This document shows positions 53,505-61,729 of a stretch of DNA of 64,000 nucleotides, in pieces. The stretch lies in contig JACKER010000029.1 in the NCBI GenBank assembly GCA_020632925.1, positions 25,639 through 89,638 of the forward strand, in the 5' to 3' direction. A program made the position numbers and the translations under genes. Numbering within the stretch: the first letter of the stretch is position 1; every line of letters starts with the position of its first letter. This stretch comes from Alphaproteobacteria bacterium (GTDB taxonomy: Bacteria; Myxococcota_A; UBA796; GCA-2862545). The notes below the pieces were generated by a model. That model saw only the letters and a program-made list of their open reading frames with translations, had not been told where the DNA came from and ran no database searches.

Positions 53505-54647
53505 TCATCGCAGCAGGTCGACCCTGCCGTCGGCGCGGATCGCGCCGGGTGGTGCCGTCAGCTGGACCAGGTGGACGGCCGCGCTGGCGTCGCCCACGCG
53601 AGCCCCGGTCGCTCCCGTCCACGACAGGGTGAGCGTGCGCTCGACGGCTCGGGCGATGGAGCCCTGGGCCAGCGCAGCCAGGGGGTCCGCCGCGAGCGCG
53701 CCGCGGCTGTGGCCCACCTCCACGACGGTGTCCGGCAGGACGCTGACGCCTCCGGCCTCGTCCAACGTCAGCGCGCCCTCGATCTCGTACGCTCGCCACC
53801 AGCCGCGGCCCACCGGGCGCCACAGCGTGAGGCCCAGCGCGAGCGGGAGGTGTCTCCCGTCGCCGGGGAGGGGTTCGAGCGAGGTGGGCTCGACGACCAC
53901 CCCGTGCGCCAGGGGGCCTTCCCGGAACGCGCGAGAGGCAGCGACCTGCACCAGCGACGCCGTCGAGATCGACACCCGAAAGCCCTCGAGCGGCATGGCC
54001 GCGGGGCTCCTGAGCGGCTCGGGACGGGGAGCGGCGGTCCGCAGGTCGATCCGGACGCCGCCATCGGACGCGTGTGCCCTGATCCCGCGCACGGGCAGCC
54101 CCGCCTCGTCGGGCGCCGCGATCACGAACGGGGGCAGCACCTCGAGCAGCGCCTCCTGGAGCCAGCTGTCCATCGCTCCGCGCGCCATGCCCGGCACCTC
54201 GAGCTCGAGCTGTCGGATCGACGACGGGGTCGCGGCCACCAGCCACGCACCGTCGGCCCCCCGGTCCACGCCCAGCGCGGCCTCGACCACGGCGTCCAGG
54301 CCGATCGGGGTGGAGGTGTCTCCGAGGAGGCTGCGTGCGGTCAGTGTCCCGTCCAGGCGAGCCGCGAGCGCGATCGCGTCGGGTTCCTCGGCCGGGACCA
54401 CCGCGAGGTGGCGCACCCGCAGCGACGTGCGGAACGCCACCAGACCGAGATCGAGCGTGCCGGTGAGGCGCTGCCCGGCCACCGCCTCGTCCGCCAGACC
54501 CTCCAACAGCGATCCCGAGAGCAGGATCTCGGCGTCGGGTGCGAAGTCCGTGGGGGCCACGCCGGGATCTTCGAGGGCGGAGAGCCGAGCCTCCTCGAAG
54601 TGGGAGGTCACGGACGCACAGGCCACTACCGTCGAGACCAGGGTCAT
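53505..54647 (-). CDS. Hypothetical lipoprotein, 380 aa
   Basis: Start MTLVSTVVACAS gives a weak lipobox near residue 10. The mature protein alternates long amphipathic segments (IGLDAVVEAALG, LPLALGLTLWRP) with no recognisable family; the overall pattern of lipid-binding or LEA-like folds is possible but not claimed. Divergent from the HEAT gene (25 bp). Confidence 0.65.
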   Translation of the reverse strand: MTLVSTVVACASVTSHFEEARLSALEDPGVAPTDFAPDAEILLSGSLLEGLADEAVAGQRLTGTLDLGLVAFRTSLRVRHLAVVPAEEPDAIALAARLDGTLTARSLLGDTSTPIGLDAVVEAALGVDRGADGAWLVAATPSSIRQLELEVPGMARGAMDSWLQEALLEVLPPFVIAAPDEAGLPVRGIRAHASDGGVRIDLRTAAPRPEPLRSPAAMPLEGFRVSISTASLVQVAASRAFREGPLAHGVVVEPTSLEPLPGDGRHLPLALGLTLWRPVGRGWWRAYEIEGALTLDEAGGVSVLPDTVVEVGHSRGALAADPLAALAQGSIARAVERTLTLSWTGATGARVGDASAAVHLVQLTAPPGAIRADGRVDLLR

Positions 54648-54672
54648 GGGCTAAGGTTCGCCTGGAGGCAGG

Positions 54673-55899
54673 ATGGGGGAGGGAGGGGATCCGCGCGACG
54701 CGCTGGGCTCGACGGACGTGGCGGAACGTACCGCCGCGGCGCGGGAGCTGGCCACCAGCGGCACGCCCGCCGATCTCGAGCTCCTGCTCGGGCTGGCGCA
54801 GACGGACAAGAGCCCTTCGGTCAGGCTCTATGCCGCGGCGGCCGCCAGCGAGATCGCCACGCGCGAGGTCCTCGACCAGGAGCGTCGGCAGCAGGTGCTC
54901 GACGCGCTCCGCGCCTGGGATCCGGGCACCAACCCGAGCCTGGTGCTGGTGTTCGCGGGGATCGCGGACGCGGCGGGCATCAAGCGCCTCGGGCTGCTGC
55001 TGCGCGACCCTCGACGCGACGTGCGCACGGCGGCGGCGACCGCGGTCCGGCGCATGGCGTCGTTGCCCCAGGCACCGAAGATCCTGGCCGGTGAGGTCGG
55101 CGGCTGGCTGCGGAGCGGCAAGTACCCGGCCGACGCAGCTGCCGAGCTGATCCGCCTGGCCGGCGAGCAGGGCTGGGTCGCCCAACAGGAGGCGATCCGC
55201 GCGGGCGCGAAGGCGGGACGGGCCGCGGCCGAGGCCGCCGACCAGGCGCTCGAGTGGCTGGCGGCGCGCCAGGACCCCACCTCCTGGGACGGGACGTGGA
55301 TGACCACGGACGACGGCGAGACCGAGTGGCTCTACATCCTGGAGCGGCAGGGCTTCGGGCGCGAGGGGGCGCTCGGCGAGCTCGAGGTCGTCGACGGGGT
55401 GGGCACGCTGCGGGGGCGCCCTCCGCTCGGGCGAGCGTGGGCGACGCGGACGGCGGCCGAGGGGACCTCCGAGGCGATCACCATGGAGGGTCGCCTGCTC
55501 TGGCGCCACCGTGCGAACGCGCTCACCCGGGTCGTCGAGGAGCTGGGGACGCAGCTGCGCGGGGTGCCCGAAGTGGCGCACGGGCTGGCGGCCGAGATGA
55601 AGGACCTCGAGGGGGTCGCGGCGGTGCGCGCGCGGGCCTTCGCCCTGTGGATGTCGGGGCAGCTGGCGGAGGCCGATCGCGTGCTGCAGGGCATCTTCGC
55701 CTCCGAGAAGCGCCACCACCCGCACGCGTTGTGGGTGCGCGCCAACGTGTCCGCGCAGCTCGGAGACCTCGACACCGCGCGCGAGTCGGTGGAGGCCTGC
55801 CTGGCATCGGCGCCGAAGAGGGCGGCCTACCGGGCGGACGCGGAGGCGCTGCTGGCCTCGCTCGGCAGCGGGACCCGCACGGTGAACGTGGAGCCCTGA
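54673..55899 (+). CDS. HEAT-repeat / TPR protein
   Basis: 408 aa with no signal peptide. The N-terminal part (~15-200) has HEAT-like helical repeats (DVAERTAAARELATSG, RRDVRTAAATAVRRMAS). The C-terminal part has TPR-like helices (AVRARAFALWMSGQLAEADRVL, ALWVRANVSAQLGDLDTA). GGAGG lies 4 nt before the ATG. Its end overlaps the 3' end of the histidine-kinase gene on the other strand by 73 bp. Likely a scaffold; partner unknown. Confidence 0.75.
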   Translation: MGEGGDPRDALGSTDVAERTAAARELATSGTPADLELLLGLAQTDKSPSVRLYAAAAASEIATREVLDQERRQQVLDALRAWDPGTNPSLVLVFAGIADAAGIKRLGLLLRDPRRDVRTAAATAVRRMASLPQAPKILAGEVGGWLRSGKYPADAAAELIRLAGEQGWVAQQEAIRAGAKAGRAAAEAADQALEWLAARQDPTSWDGTWMTTDDGETEWLYILERQGFGREGALGELEVVDGVGTLRGRPPLGRAWATRTAAEGTSEAITMEGRLLWRHRANALTRVVEELGTQLRGVPEVAHGLAAEMKDLEGVAAVRARAFALWMSGQLAEADRVLQGIFASEKRHHPHALWVRANVSAQLGDLDTARESVEACLASAPKRAAYRADAEALLASLGSGTRTVNVEP

Positions 55900-57665
55900 C
55901 CGGGGGTCGAGCTCGCCGTCAGGTCGCCGTCCATCAGGTGGCACAGCCGCCGGGAGAGCGCGAGCCCGATGCCGGTCCCGCCGTACCGCGTGCGGTCGGC
56001 GTGCACCTGCGAGAACAGCTGGAAGAGCTGGGCCTGCTGCGACTCGTCCATGCCGATGCCGGTGTCCTCGACGTCGATGAGCAGCGCGTCGGTGGCGGAG
56101 CGGGCACGGATCGAGATCGTGCCGTGGTCGGTGAACTTCGCGGCGTTGCTCACGAGGTTCAGGAGGACCTGTCGCAGGCGGGCGCGGTCGGCCACGACCT
56201 CGCAGGCGTCGTCGAGCTCCACGACCAGCTCGTTGGTGTTCTTGCGGCACAGCTCCCGCGCGATCGGCTCGACCTCGCGCTCCACCATCTCGCGGCAGTG
56301 GAACACCGCGGGCGCCACCTCGAGCCGCCCCGACTCGACGCGCGACAGGTCGATCAGGTCGTCGATCAGCATCAACAGCATGCGGCCCGACGACTCGATG
56401 CGCGCCAGATCGTCGCGCCGGAGGTCGTCGCCGTCGTCCTCGGCCTGCTCGGCGAGCATCTGGCTGTACCCGATGATCGCGTTGAGCGGCGTCCGCAGCT
56501 CGTGGCTCGTGGACGCGAGGAACAGGCTCTTGCTCCGGCTCGCGGCCTCGGCGGCGTCGCGGGCGGCGGCGGCCTCCGCCTCGGCGCGCTTGAGCGGCCC
56601 CACGTCGTGGATCAGGACGACGACCGAAGGCACCCCCGAGCCACCCAGATCGAGCCGCGTCATCGACACCAGCGCCTCGATGGCGCCTCCGCGCGGGTTG
56701 CGCAGCGTGGCACCCACCCCCGTGAGGCGGTCACCCTCGAGGGCGCGTCGCCAGGGACCATCGACGAACGCCCCCGCGACCGAGGCGTCCTCGAACAGCT
56801 CGGGCATGCGCCGCCCGACGACACCGCCGAACACCTCGGTGGCATGCCGGTTCGCGTACCGGACACGGCCGGTGGCGTGCACCACCAGCAGCGAGTCCGA
56901 CAGCGTCTCCAACACCGCCTGAGCCGCCGCCAGCGTGTTGACGCGGAACAGGTCGTACCGTCGCAGCGCGTAGGCCGTCGCCAGGCTGAAGACCGACAGG
57001 GTGGTCGACGTGAGCGGGATCTGGCGGATGCCGAACAGCTGGGGCAGGACGGCCTCGGTCAGGAGGCCCGACAGCACGGGGATGGCGATGCCGATCGCGA
57101 AGAGCCTGGCCGCGGCGTGGGTGTCGCCCTGGCCGCGCGTCCGCCACACGTTCCAGATCAGGACCACCGCCATGAGCCCCGCTTCGGCGGAGAACCAGGT
57201 GGTCATGATGGAGAAGATGGGGCCGAGGGTGGTGGAGTCGGCGATCCACCCGAACACGGGCACGTGCTCGAGGTGCTCCACCACCAGCCCGGACGAGTAG
57301 GTCGACTCGAACAGCATGCACGGCCCGTAGATCGCGGCCACCACGTCGGGCCGCGTGGCCAGGCGGTCGAGCTCGGACATGAACAACGCGAGCTGCAGCC
57401 CGGACGCGATGGCCAGGAACTGCCAGATGCGGAGGATGCCACGCCAGACGGCAGCCGACTCCTCGGTCGTGGCGGACCTCACCGACAGATCGAACAGCTG
57501 CCACGCGACGAGCATCGCCAGGAAGAAGGCGAAGGTCCGCGTCACGCGGTCCGACGGGAGGTTGCGCAGGGCGTACACCAGCAGCCCCACGTTCAGCAGG
57601 GCCGGCAGAGCCGCCAACGCGATCCCCAGCGGCTCGGTCAGCCCCAACTGCAACAGGACGTGCAT
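55827..57665 (-). CDS. Hybrid-free sensor histidine kinase with 7TM-type input
   Basis: 612 aa. The N-terminal ~225 residues carry about seven hydrophobic helices, resembling the histidine-kinase 7TM sensor module. A PAS domain (~245-345, VLETLSDSLLVVHATGRVRYANRHA) follows, then HisKA with HELRTPLNAIIG near 387, and HATPase_c (NLVSNAAKF, DTGIGMDESQ, GGTGIGLAL). No receiver domain, and no response regulator next to it, so the kinase is an orphan in this window. The last residues are Ser/Ala-rich and overlap the HEAT gene. Confidence 0.9.
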   Translation of the reverse strand: MHVLLQLGLTEPLGIALAALPALLNVGLLVYALRNLPSDRVTRTFAFFLAMLVAWQLFDLSVRSATTEESAAVWRGILRIWQFLAIASGLQLALFMSELDRLATRPDVVAAIYGPCMLFESTYSSGLVVEHLEHVPVFGWIADSTTLGPIFSIMTTWFSAEAGLMAVVLIWNVWRTRGQGDTHAAARLFAIGIAIPVLSGLLTEAVLPQLFGIRQIPLTSTTLSVFSLATAYALRRYDLFRVNTLAAAQAVLETLSDSLLVVHATGRVRYANRHATEVFGGVVGRRMPELFEDASVAGAFVDGPWRRALEGDRLTGVGATLRNPRGGAIEALVSMTRLDLGGSGVPSVVVLIHDVGPLKRAEAEAAAARDAAEAASRSKSLFLASTSHELRTPLNAIIGYSQMLAEQAEDDGDDLRRDDLARIESSGRMLLMLIDDLIDLSRVESGRLEVAPAVFHCREMVEREVEPIARELCRKNTNELVVELDDACEVVADRARLRQVLLNLVSNAAKFTDHGTISIRARSATDALLIDVEDTGIGMDESQQAQLFQLFSQVHADRTRYGGTGIGLALSRRLCHLMDGDLTASSTPGQGSTFTVRVPLPSEASSASASAR

Positions 57666-57702
57666 GTCCCGGGCATCCTACCAGGACGGCAGGGCCATCC
57701 GG

Positions 57703-58677
57703 TCAGTGCTGATCCGCCCAGGTGAGGAGCGCCCGGGTGTCGGTGAAGCGGGAGCCCGACGTCGGCGCCCCGAGGACCACGCTCGCGAGAGTACGCCCGG
57801 AGGCGGTGCGCACGACGGTCGCGAAGCAGTACCGCGCGGTGTCGGTGTACCCCGTCTTCGCGGCGAGCGTCTCGTAGGCGTCCACCAGGCGGTTGGTCGT
57901 GTTGATGCGCCGTTGGCCACGGCCCTCGTCGAGCGTCCACCACGGCGCGCTCGCCACCGGGGCGAGGGTGGGGTGGGCGGAGACGGCGACGACCGCCTTG
58001 AGCACGTCGCGGGCTGAGGCGCGGTTCTCGTCCTCGAGGCCCGCCGGGTCCGAGAAGCTCGCCGAACGGGCGCGCAGGTCCGAGGCCACCTCGTCCATGC
58101 GGTCGACGAAGGTGTAGAACTCGGCGTCGGCCACCGCGGGGAGCGAGAAAGCGCCACGGTTGTCGGACGCGACCAGCGCGCCCCCGAGGTACTCCCAGCC
58201 CGCGTGGCAGTCGCCGGTCGAGAACTTGCTGCGCCCGCCGGGCCGGCTCGGCCACTGCTCGGGTCCGAGGCAGACCTCGCGGTCGAGGTCCACGTCCTCG
58301 TGGCTGACCAGCGCGAGCGCCGCGAACATCTTCGTGAGCGACGCGATGCTGCGCGGGCTGTCGGCGTCCTTGGCCCACAGGATCTCGCCGCGATCGAGGT
58401 CGGCGATGATCGCGGAGGAGGCACGGAGCTTGGGGCCACGGCCGTCGAGGCCGTCACCGTCGAGATCCTCGAGCACCCAGAGGCGGTCCTCGGTGGCTTC
58501 GGGGAACCAGGTGGGCGGGGTCCACACGTCCGCCGGGATCTCCGGGAGGACCTGGACGAGGGGCATGGGGGGTTGGCTCTTCGCGGGGGTGCTCGAAGGC
58601 CAGACAGCCGTCAGGACGCCGATGGCGAGGGTCGCGTTCAGCGCCACGACCGCGGTTCGGAGGACGGTCGGGTTCAT
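57703..58677 (-). CDS. S11 D-Ala-D-Ala carboxypeptidase / endopeptidase
   Basis: 324 aa. Cell-wall serine hydrolase: SLTK (Ser/Lys) near residue 112 in IASLTKMFAAL, SDN as the SxN motif in VASDNRGAF, and KTG in AAKTGYTDTA. The N-terminal hydrophobic stretch (VVALNATLAIGVLTAVW) is a signal or anchor. The ATG at 58677 gives that segment directly; a longer frame upstream adds a Pro-rich leader without support. No ribosome site is obvious. Confidence 0.85.
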   Translation of the reverse strand: MNPTVLRTAVVALNATLAIGVLTAVWPSSTPAKSQPPMPLVQVLPEIPADVWTPPTWFPEATEDRLWVLEDLDGDGLDGRGPKLRASSAIIADLDRGEILWAKDADSPRSIASLTKMFAALALVSHEDVDLDREVCLGPEQWPSRPGGRSKFSTGDCHAGWEYLGGALVASDNRGAFSLPAVADAEFYTFVDRMDEVASDLRARSASFSDPAGLEDENRASARDVLKAVVAVSAHPTLAPVASAPWWTLDEGRGQRRINTTNRLVDAYETLAAKTGYTDTARYCFATVVRTASGRTLASVVLGAPTSGSRFTDTRALLTWADQH

Positions 58678-58747
58678 GGGGGTTCGCGGGGGAGGAGGGG
58701 GGCGGGGAGGGAGGACAGAGGAGGTCTCCGGAGTGTAGGACGCGTCG

Positions 58748-59959
58748 TCAGCGCGCCGCAACCCCATCCTGCTCCAACACCTCGAAGCGTAGCCCGATCC
58801 TGGTCAGCTCTTCGATGAGGACCTCGCCGAACGCGACGGCGGGCGTGAGCACCCCGGCGGCGCGCGGCAGCTCGTCCTCGCGCGCGGCCAGCAGGACCGC
58901 CGAGGCGGCCAGCATGCGGCTGGTCTCGCCATACCCCGGGTCGCCGCCGGACACGCGCGTCACCACCTTGCGGGAGGACTCGCCTTCGCCGGGCACGGTC
59001 TTGCCCACGAAGGTCAGCTCGAAGGTCGACCGCGCCCGGGTGGCGTCGTCGGGGCCCGTGTGCGACGGGATCCTCGAACGCAGCCAGCGACGGACGGGGC
59101 CGATCCGCGCGAGCGCACCGACCGCGCCCAACCCGGCCGCGAAACGCAGCGCCCGGCGACGATCCTTCAGCACCATGAACTGTTGGACCTCGAAGCCCTC
59201 GCCGTACAGATCGGGGCGGCAGCGCGCCGTCTCCCGCACGATGTCGCGATCGATCACCGGCCACACCAGCGCGTGCCCACCGCGCGGTCCCGGATGCATC
59301 CACGGTCCGGCGCCCCCGCGGGTGCGCTCGCCCTCGGGACGCTCCCCGCGCTGCGTCGAACGCTTGCCCGCGCGCCCGGCGATCTCGAGGAAGGAGGCCC
59401 AGGTGCCGCCGGAGATGGCCGCCCGGGTTCGGACGTAGATCCGGAGCTGCTTGCGCGCGCTCTTCGGGAGCCTGGACACGGTGTACAGCGCGCCCAGATC
59501 GGCGGGGATGGAGTCGAAGCCGCAGCAGTGCACGACGCGGATCCGGGCCGCGCGCGCGGCGTCCCCGTGGGTGGCGCGGCTCCGCTTCACGAACCCGGGC
59601 TCGCCCGTCAGGTCGAGGTAGTGGGTCCCCTCGGCCACGCAGGCCGAGAGCAGCGGCTCGCCGTGCAGGGTGTACGGCCCCACCGTGGTCACGACGATCC
59701 GTGCCGACCGCGCCATCGCCCGGAGCGAAGCGTCGTCGCGCGCGTCCGCCACGACGATGCCGACGGCACCGTGGTCGGGGTGCATGCCGACCAGGGAGGC
59801 CTGGATCTCGCGCAGCCGGACGGCGTCCCGTCCCGCGATGGCCCAGCGCAGATCGCTGCCGCGGATCATCCTCGCCAGCTCCTCGGCGACGAGCTGTCCG
59901 GTGAACCCCGTGGCCCCGAACAGCACGATGTCCCAGGTCCGCTCAGCCGAACGCGTCAC
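58748..59959 (-). CDS. Saccharopine-dehydrogenase-like / trans-acting enoyl reductase
   Basis: 403 aa. The NAD(P)-binding fold begins DIVLFGATGFTGQLVAEELA. The middle (HCCGFDSIPADLGALYTV) and later GGTWASFLEIAG match the family of saccharopine-dehydrogenase-like proteins that includes the trans-acting enoyl reductases of mycobacterial lipid synthesis. GTG start with GGGAGG 5 nt upstream. Reaction probably on a lipid or polyketide chain, but this is by family only. Confidence 0.88.
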   Translation of the reverse strand: MTRSAERTWDIVLFGATGFTGQLVAEELARMIRGSDLRWAIAGRDAVRLREIQASLVGMHPDHGAVGIVVADARDDASLRAMARSARIVVTTVGPYTLHGEPLLSACVAEGTHYLDLTGEPGFVKRSRATHGDAARAARIRVVHCCGFDSIPADLGALYTVSRLPKSARKQLRIYVRTRAAISGGTWASFLEIAGRAGKRSTQRGERPEGERTRGGAGPWMHPGPRGGHALVWPVIDRDIVRETARCRPDLYGEGFEVQQFMVLKDRRRALRFAAGLGAVGALARIGPVRRWLRSRIPSHTGPDDATRARSTFELTFVGKTVPGEGESSRKVVTRVSGGDPGYGETSRMLAASAVLLAAREDELPRAAGVLTPAVAFGEVLIEELTRIGLRFEVLEQDGVAAR

Positions 59960-60054
59960 CCCGACCTCCCGCGCCGGCCATAGCGCGCCTCGCATCGGAA
60001 TGCTGCGTCGCGCCGTCGGGTTCGCCCGGGCACCTTCGTGCCGGAGGTTCGTCG

Positions 60055-60708
60055 GTGCGCCGGTTCCGAGCCATCGTCATCGCCATCGCGATCTTCGCCA
60101 ACCTGGTCGTGGCGATCCCCACGGCCAAGATCGACGACGACGAGCTGGCGGATCCGGAGTACCGCCAGAGCGATGTCCGCAACTGGTATCGCTGGACCGG
60201 CGGCCTCGGGATGGACGAGGAGCGGTTCCGAGAGCTGGCGCTCGGCATCATGACGGGCTGGCGGGATGCCGTGAGGCTGGTGCGCGCGCCGTTCCAGCCG
60301 TTCTTCTCGCTGGTCCACACGAACCAGCAGTGGGGGCTCTTCGCGGTCGTCGGCGAGCGCAAGGAGACCGTGGTCATCGAGGTCCGGCGGAACGGCCAGT
60401 GGGAGACGCTGTACCGGCGGCTGGACCCCGAGCACACCTGGCACGACGACCAGCTGAAGTACCGCCGGATCCGTGGCGTGTGGGACGGGGTGAAGGAGGA
60501 GCCGAAGGGGACGTACAAGCGGCTGACGGTCTGGCTCGCGAAGGAGATCTTCACCGAGCAGCCCGATGTCGACCGCGTCCGCGTGGTGCTCGAGCGCTCG
60601 GCCATGTCGCTGCCCTGGGAGACCGTCGACCCCACGGTCGAGCGGCGGGCCGAGCGGTACCACCGGCGCAACGAGGTCATGGACGACCCCGAGCAGGAGG
60701 CGCGATGA
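60055..60708 (+). CDS. Membrane-anchored partner of the HTTM protein
   Basis: 217 aa. One N-terminal hydrophobic segment (AIVIAIAIFANLVVAI), then a charged domain rich in Trp, Arg and Glu (RNWYRWTGGLGMDEERF, IEVRRNGQWETLYRRLDPEHTW). No family recognised, but the gene is coupled by ATGA to an HTTM protein, so it is probably its accessory subunit. GTG start with GGAGG 7 nt upstream. Confidence 0.75.
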   Translation: MRRFRAIVIAIAIFANLVVAIPTAKIDDDELADPEYRQSDVRNWYRWTGGLGMDEERFRELALGIMTGWRDAVRLVRAPFQPFFSLVHTNQQWGLFAVVGERKETVVIEVRRNGQWETLYRRLDPEHTWHDDQLKYRRIRGVWDGVKEEPKGTYKRLTVWLAKEIFTEQPDVDRVRVVLERSAMSLPWETVDPTVERRAERYHRRNEVMDDPEQEAR

Positions 60709-61697
60709 TGGAGCGCCTCTCGCGCTGGTGGGCCGACTGGGAGGCCTTCTGGGACGAGCGGGAGCACCCGCTCCCCGTCGCGCTGGTCCGCATCTTCCTG
60801 GGGCTGTGCTTCGTCTACGACTTCGCGCACATCTGGCAGCTGGGCCTGATCGAGCCGCTGTTCGTGATGGCCGAGGCGGGCGGCCTCTCGGACGGGTTCA
60901 TGCGCGAGGACCCCGTCTGGCTGTACCGCATCCTGCCGCCGACCGCGTGGGCGGGGCACCTCCACCACGGCATCCTGCTGCTGTCGGCGGTCACCTTCAC
61001 CCTGGGGCTCTTCACCCGGACCTCGGCGGTGACGCTGATCGCCGCCTCCGCGACGTTCTCGGCGATCATGCCGTACAGCGACCGCGGCATCGACAGCCTG
61101 GCCCGGTCCGCGCTGTGCATCCTCGTCTTCTCCCCGGCCGGCAAGACGCTGTCGCTCGACGCGCTGATCCGCACGGGCAGTGTCTTCGGTGACGGGCGGC
61201 CGGAGCCCATGTGGGCGCGTCGCCTGCTCATCGGGCAGCTGGTGCTGATGTACTTCGATGCCGGGATCAGCAAGACTGGCATCACCTGGTGGCCGATGGG
61301 CCACTTCTCGGCGCTGTACTTCGCGCTGCAGGACCCGGCGGTCGCGGCCTACGACTACTCGAGCTTCATCCGCAAGCCGTTCTCGTTCTTCATGACCCAG
61401 CTCGGCGCTGCCGGGACGATGGTCTACCAGTACACCTACCCGCTCGTGTTGCTGCTGCTGTGGTGGCGCCGGCACCCGGAGCGGGCGGGGCGCTTCGGGC
61501 GGCTGCTGGTGGCGTGGCGGGTCGAGTACCTCTGGATCGGCGTCGGCTTCCTGTTCCACATCATCCTGGGCTTCAGCATGAACCTCGGGATCTTCCCGTG
61601 GGCGATGATGTCGCTGTACCCGGTGTGGCTGACCGCGGGCGAGTGGGAGCGGATCCTGTCGTTTCGTCGTTGGTCGGTGGCGGAGTCCGGAACCTGA
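60705..61697 (+). CDS. HTTM-domain (vitamin-K carboxylase-like) membrane protein
   Basis: 330 aa. About seven to eight membrane helices with the HTTM pattern: ALVRIFLGLCFVYDF, GHLHHGILLLSAVTFTLGLFTRTSAV, a loop TLSLDALIR, and YFDAGISKTGITWWPMGHFSAL. HTTM proteins share the membrane fold of gamma-glutamyl carboxylase; bacterial roles are mostly unknown. The start overlaps the preceding stop; AGGAGG lies 4 nt upstream. A GMC oxidoreductase follows after 32 bp. Confidence 0.85.
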   Translation: MMERLSRWWADWEAFWDEREHPLPVALVRIFLGLCFVYDFAHIWQLGLIEPLFVMAEAGGLSDGFMREDPVWLYRILPPTAWAGHLHHGILLLSAVTFTLGLFTRTSAVTLIAASATFSAIMPYSDRGIDSLARSALCILVFSPAGKTLSLDALIRTGSVFGDGRPEPMWARRLLIGQLVLMYFDAGISKTGITWWPMGHFSALYFALQDPAVAAYDYSSFIRKPFSFFMTQLGAAGTMVYQYTYPLVLLLLWWRRHPERAGRFGRLLVAWRVEYLWIGVGFLFHIILGFSMNLGIFPWAMMSLYPVWLTAGEWERILSFRRWSVAESGT

Positions 61698-61718
61698 CGG
61701 TAGTGTCAGTTTCCTGAC
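61694..61718 (+). promoter_or_regulatory. CTGAC/GTCAG palindrome, candidate operator
   Basis: CTGAC-GGTAGT-GTCAG (61694-61709) is a perfect 5-bp inverted repeat over 6 bp, and GTCAG-TTTC-CTGAC (61705-61718) overlaps it. It sits over the stop of the HTTM gene and just ahead of the GMC oxidoreductase start. Form resembles a TetR-family operator; no regulator gene is nearby in the window. Confidence 0.45.
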
Positions 61719-61729
61719 GCGAGGGTTCC

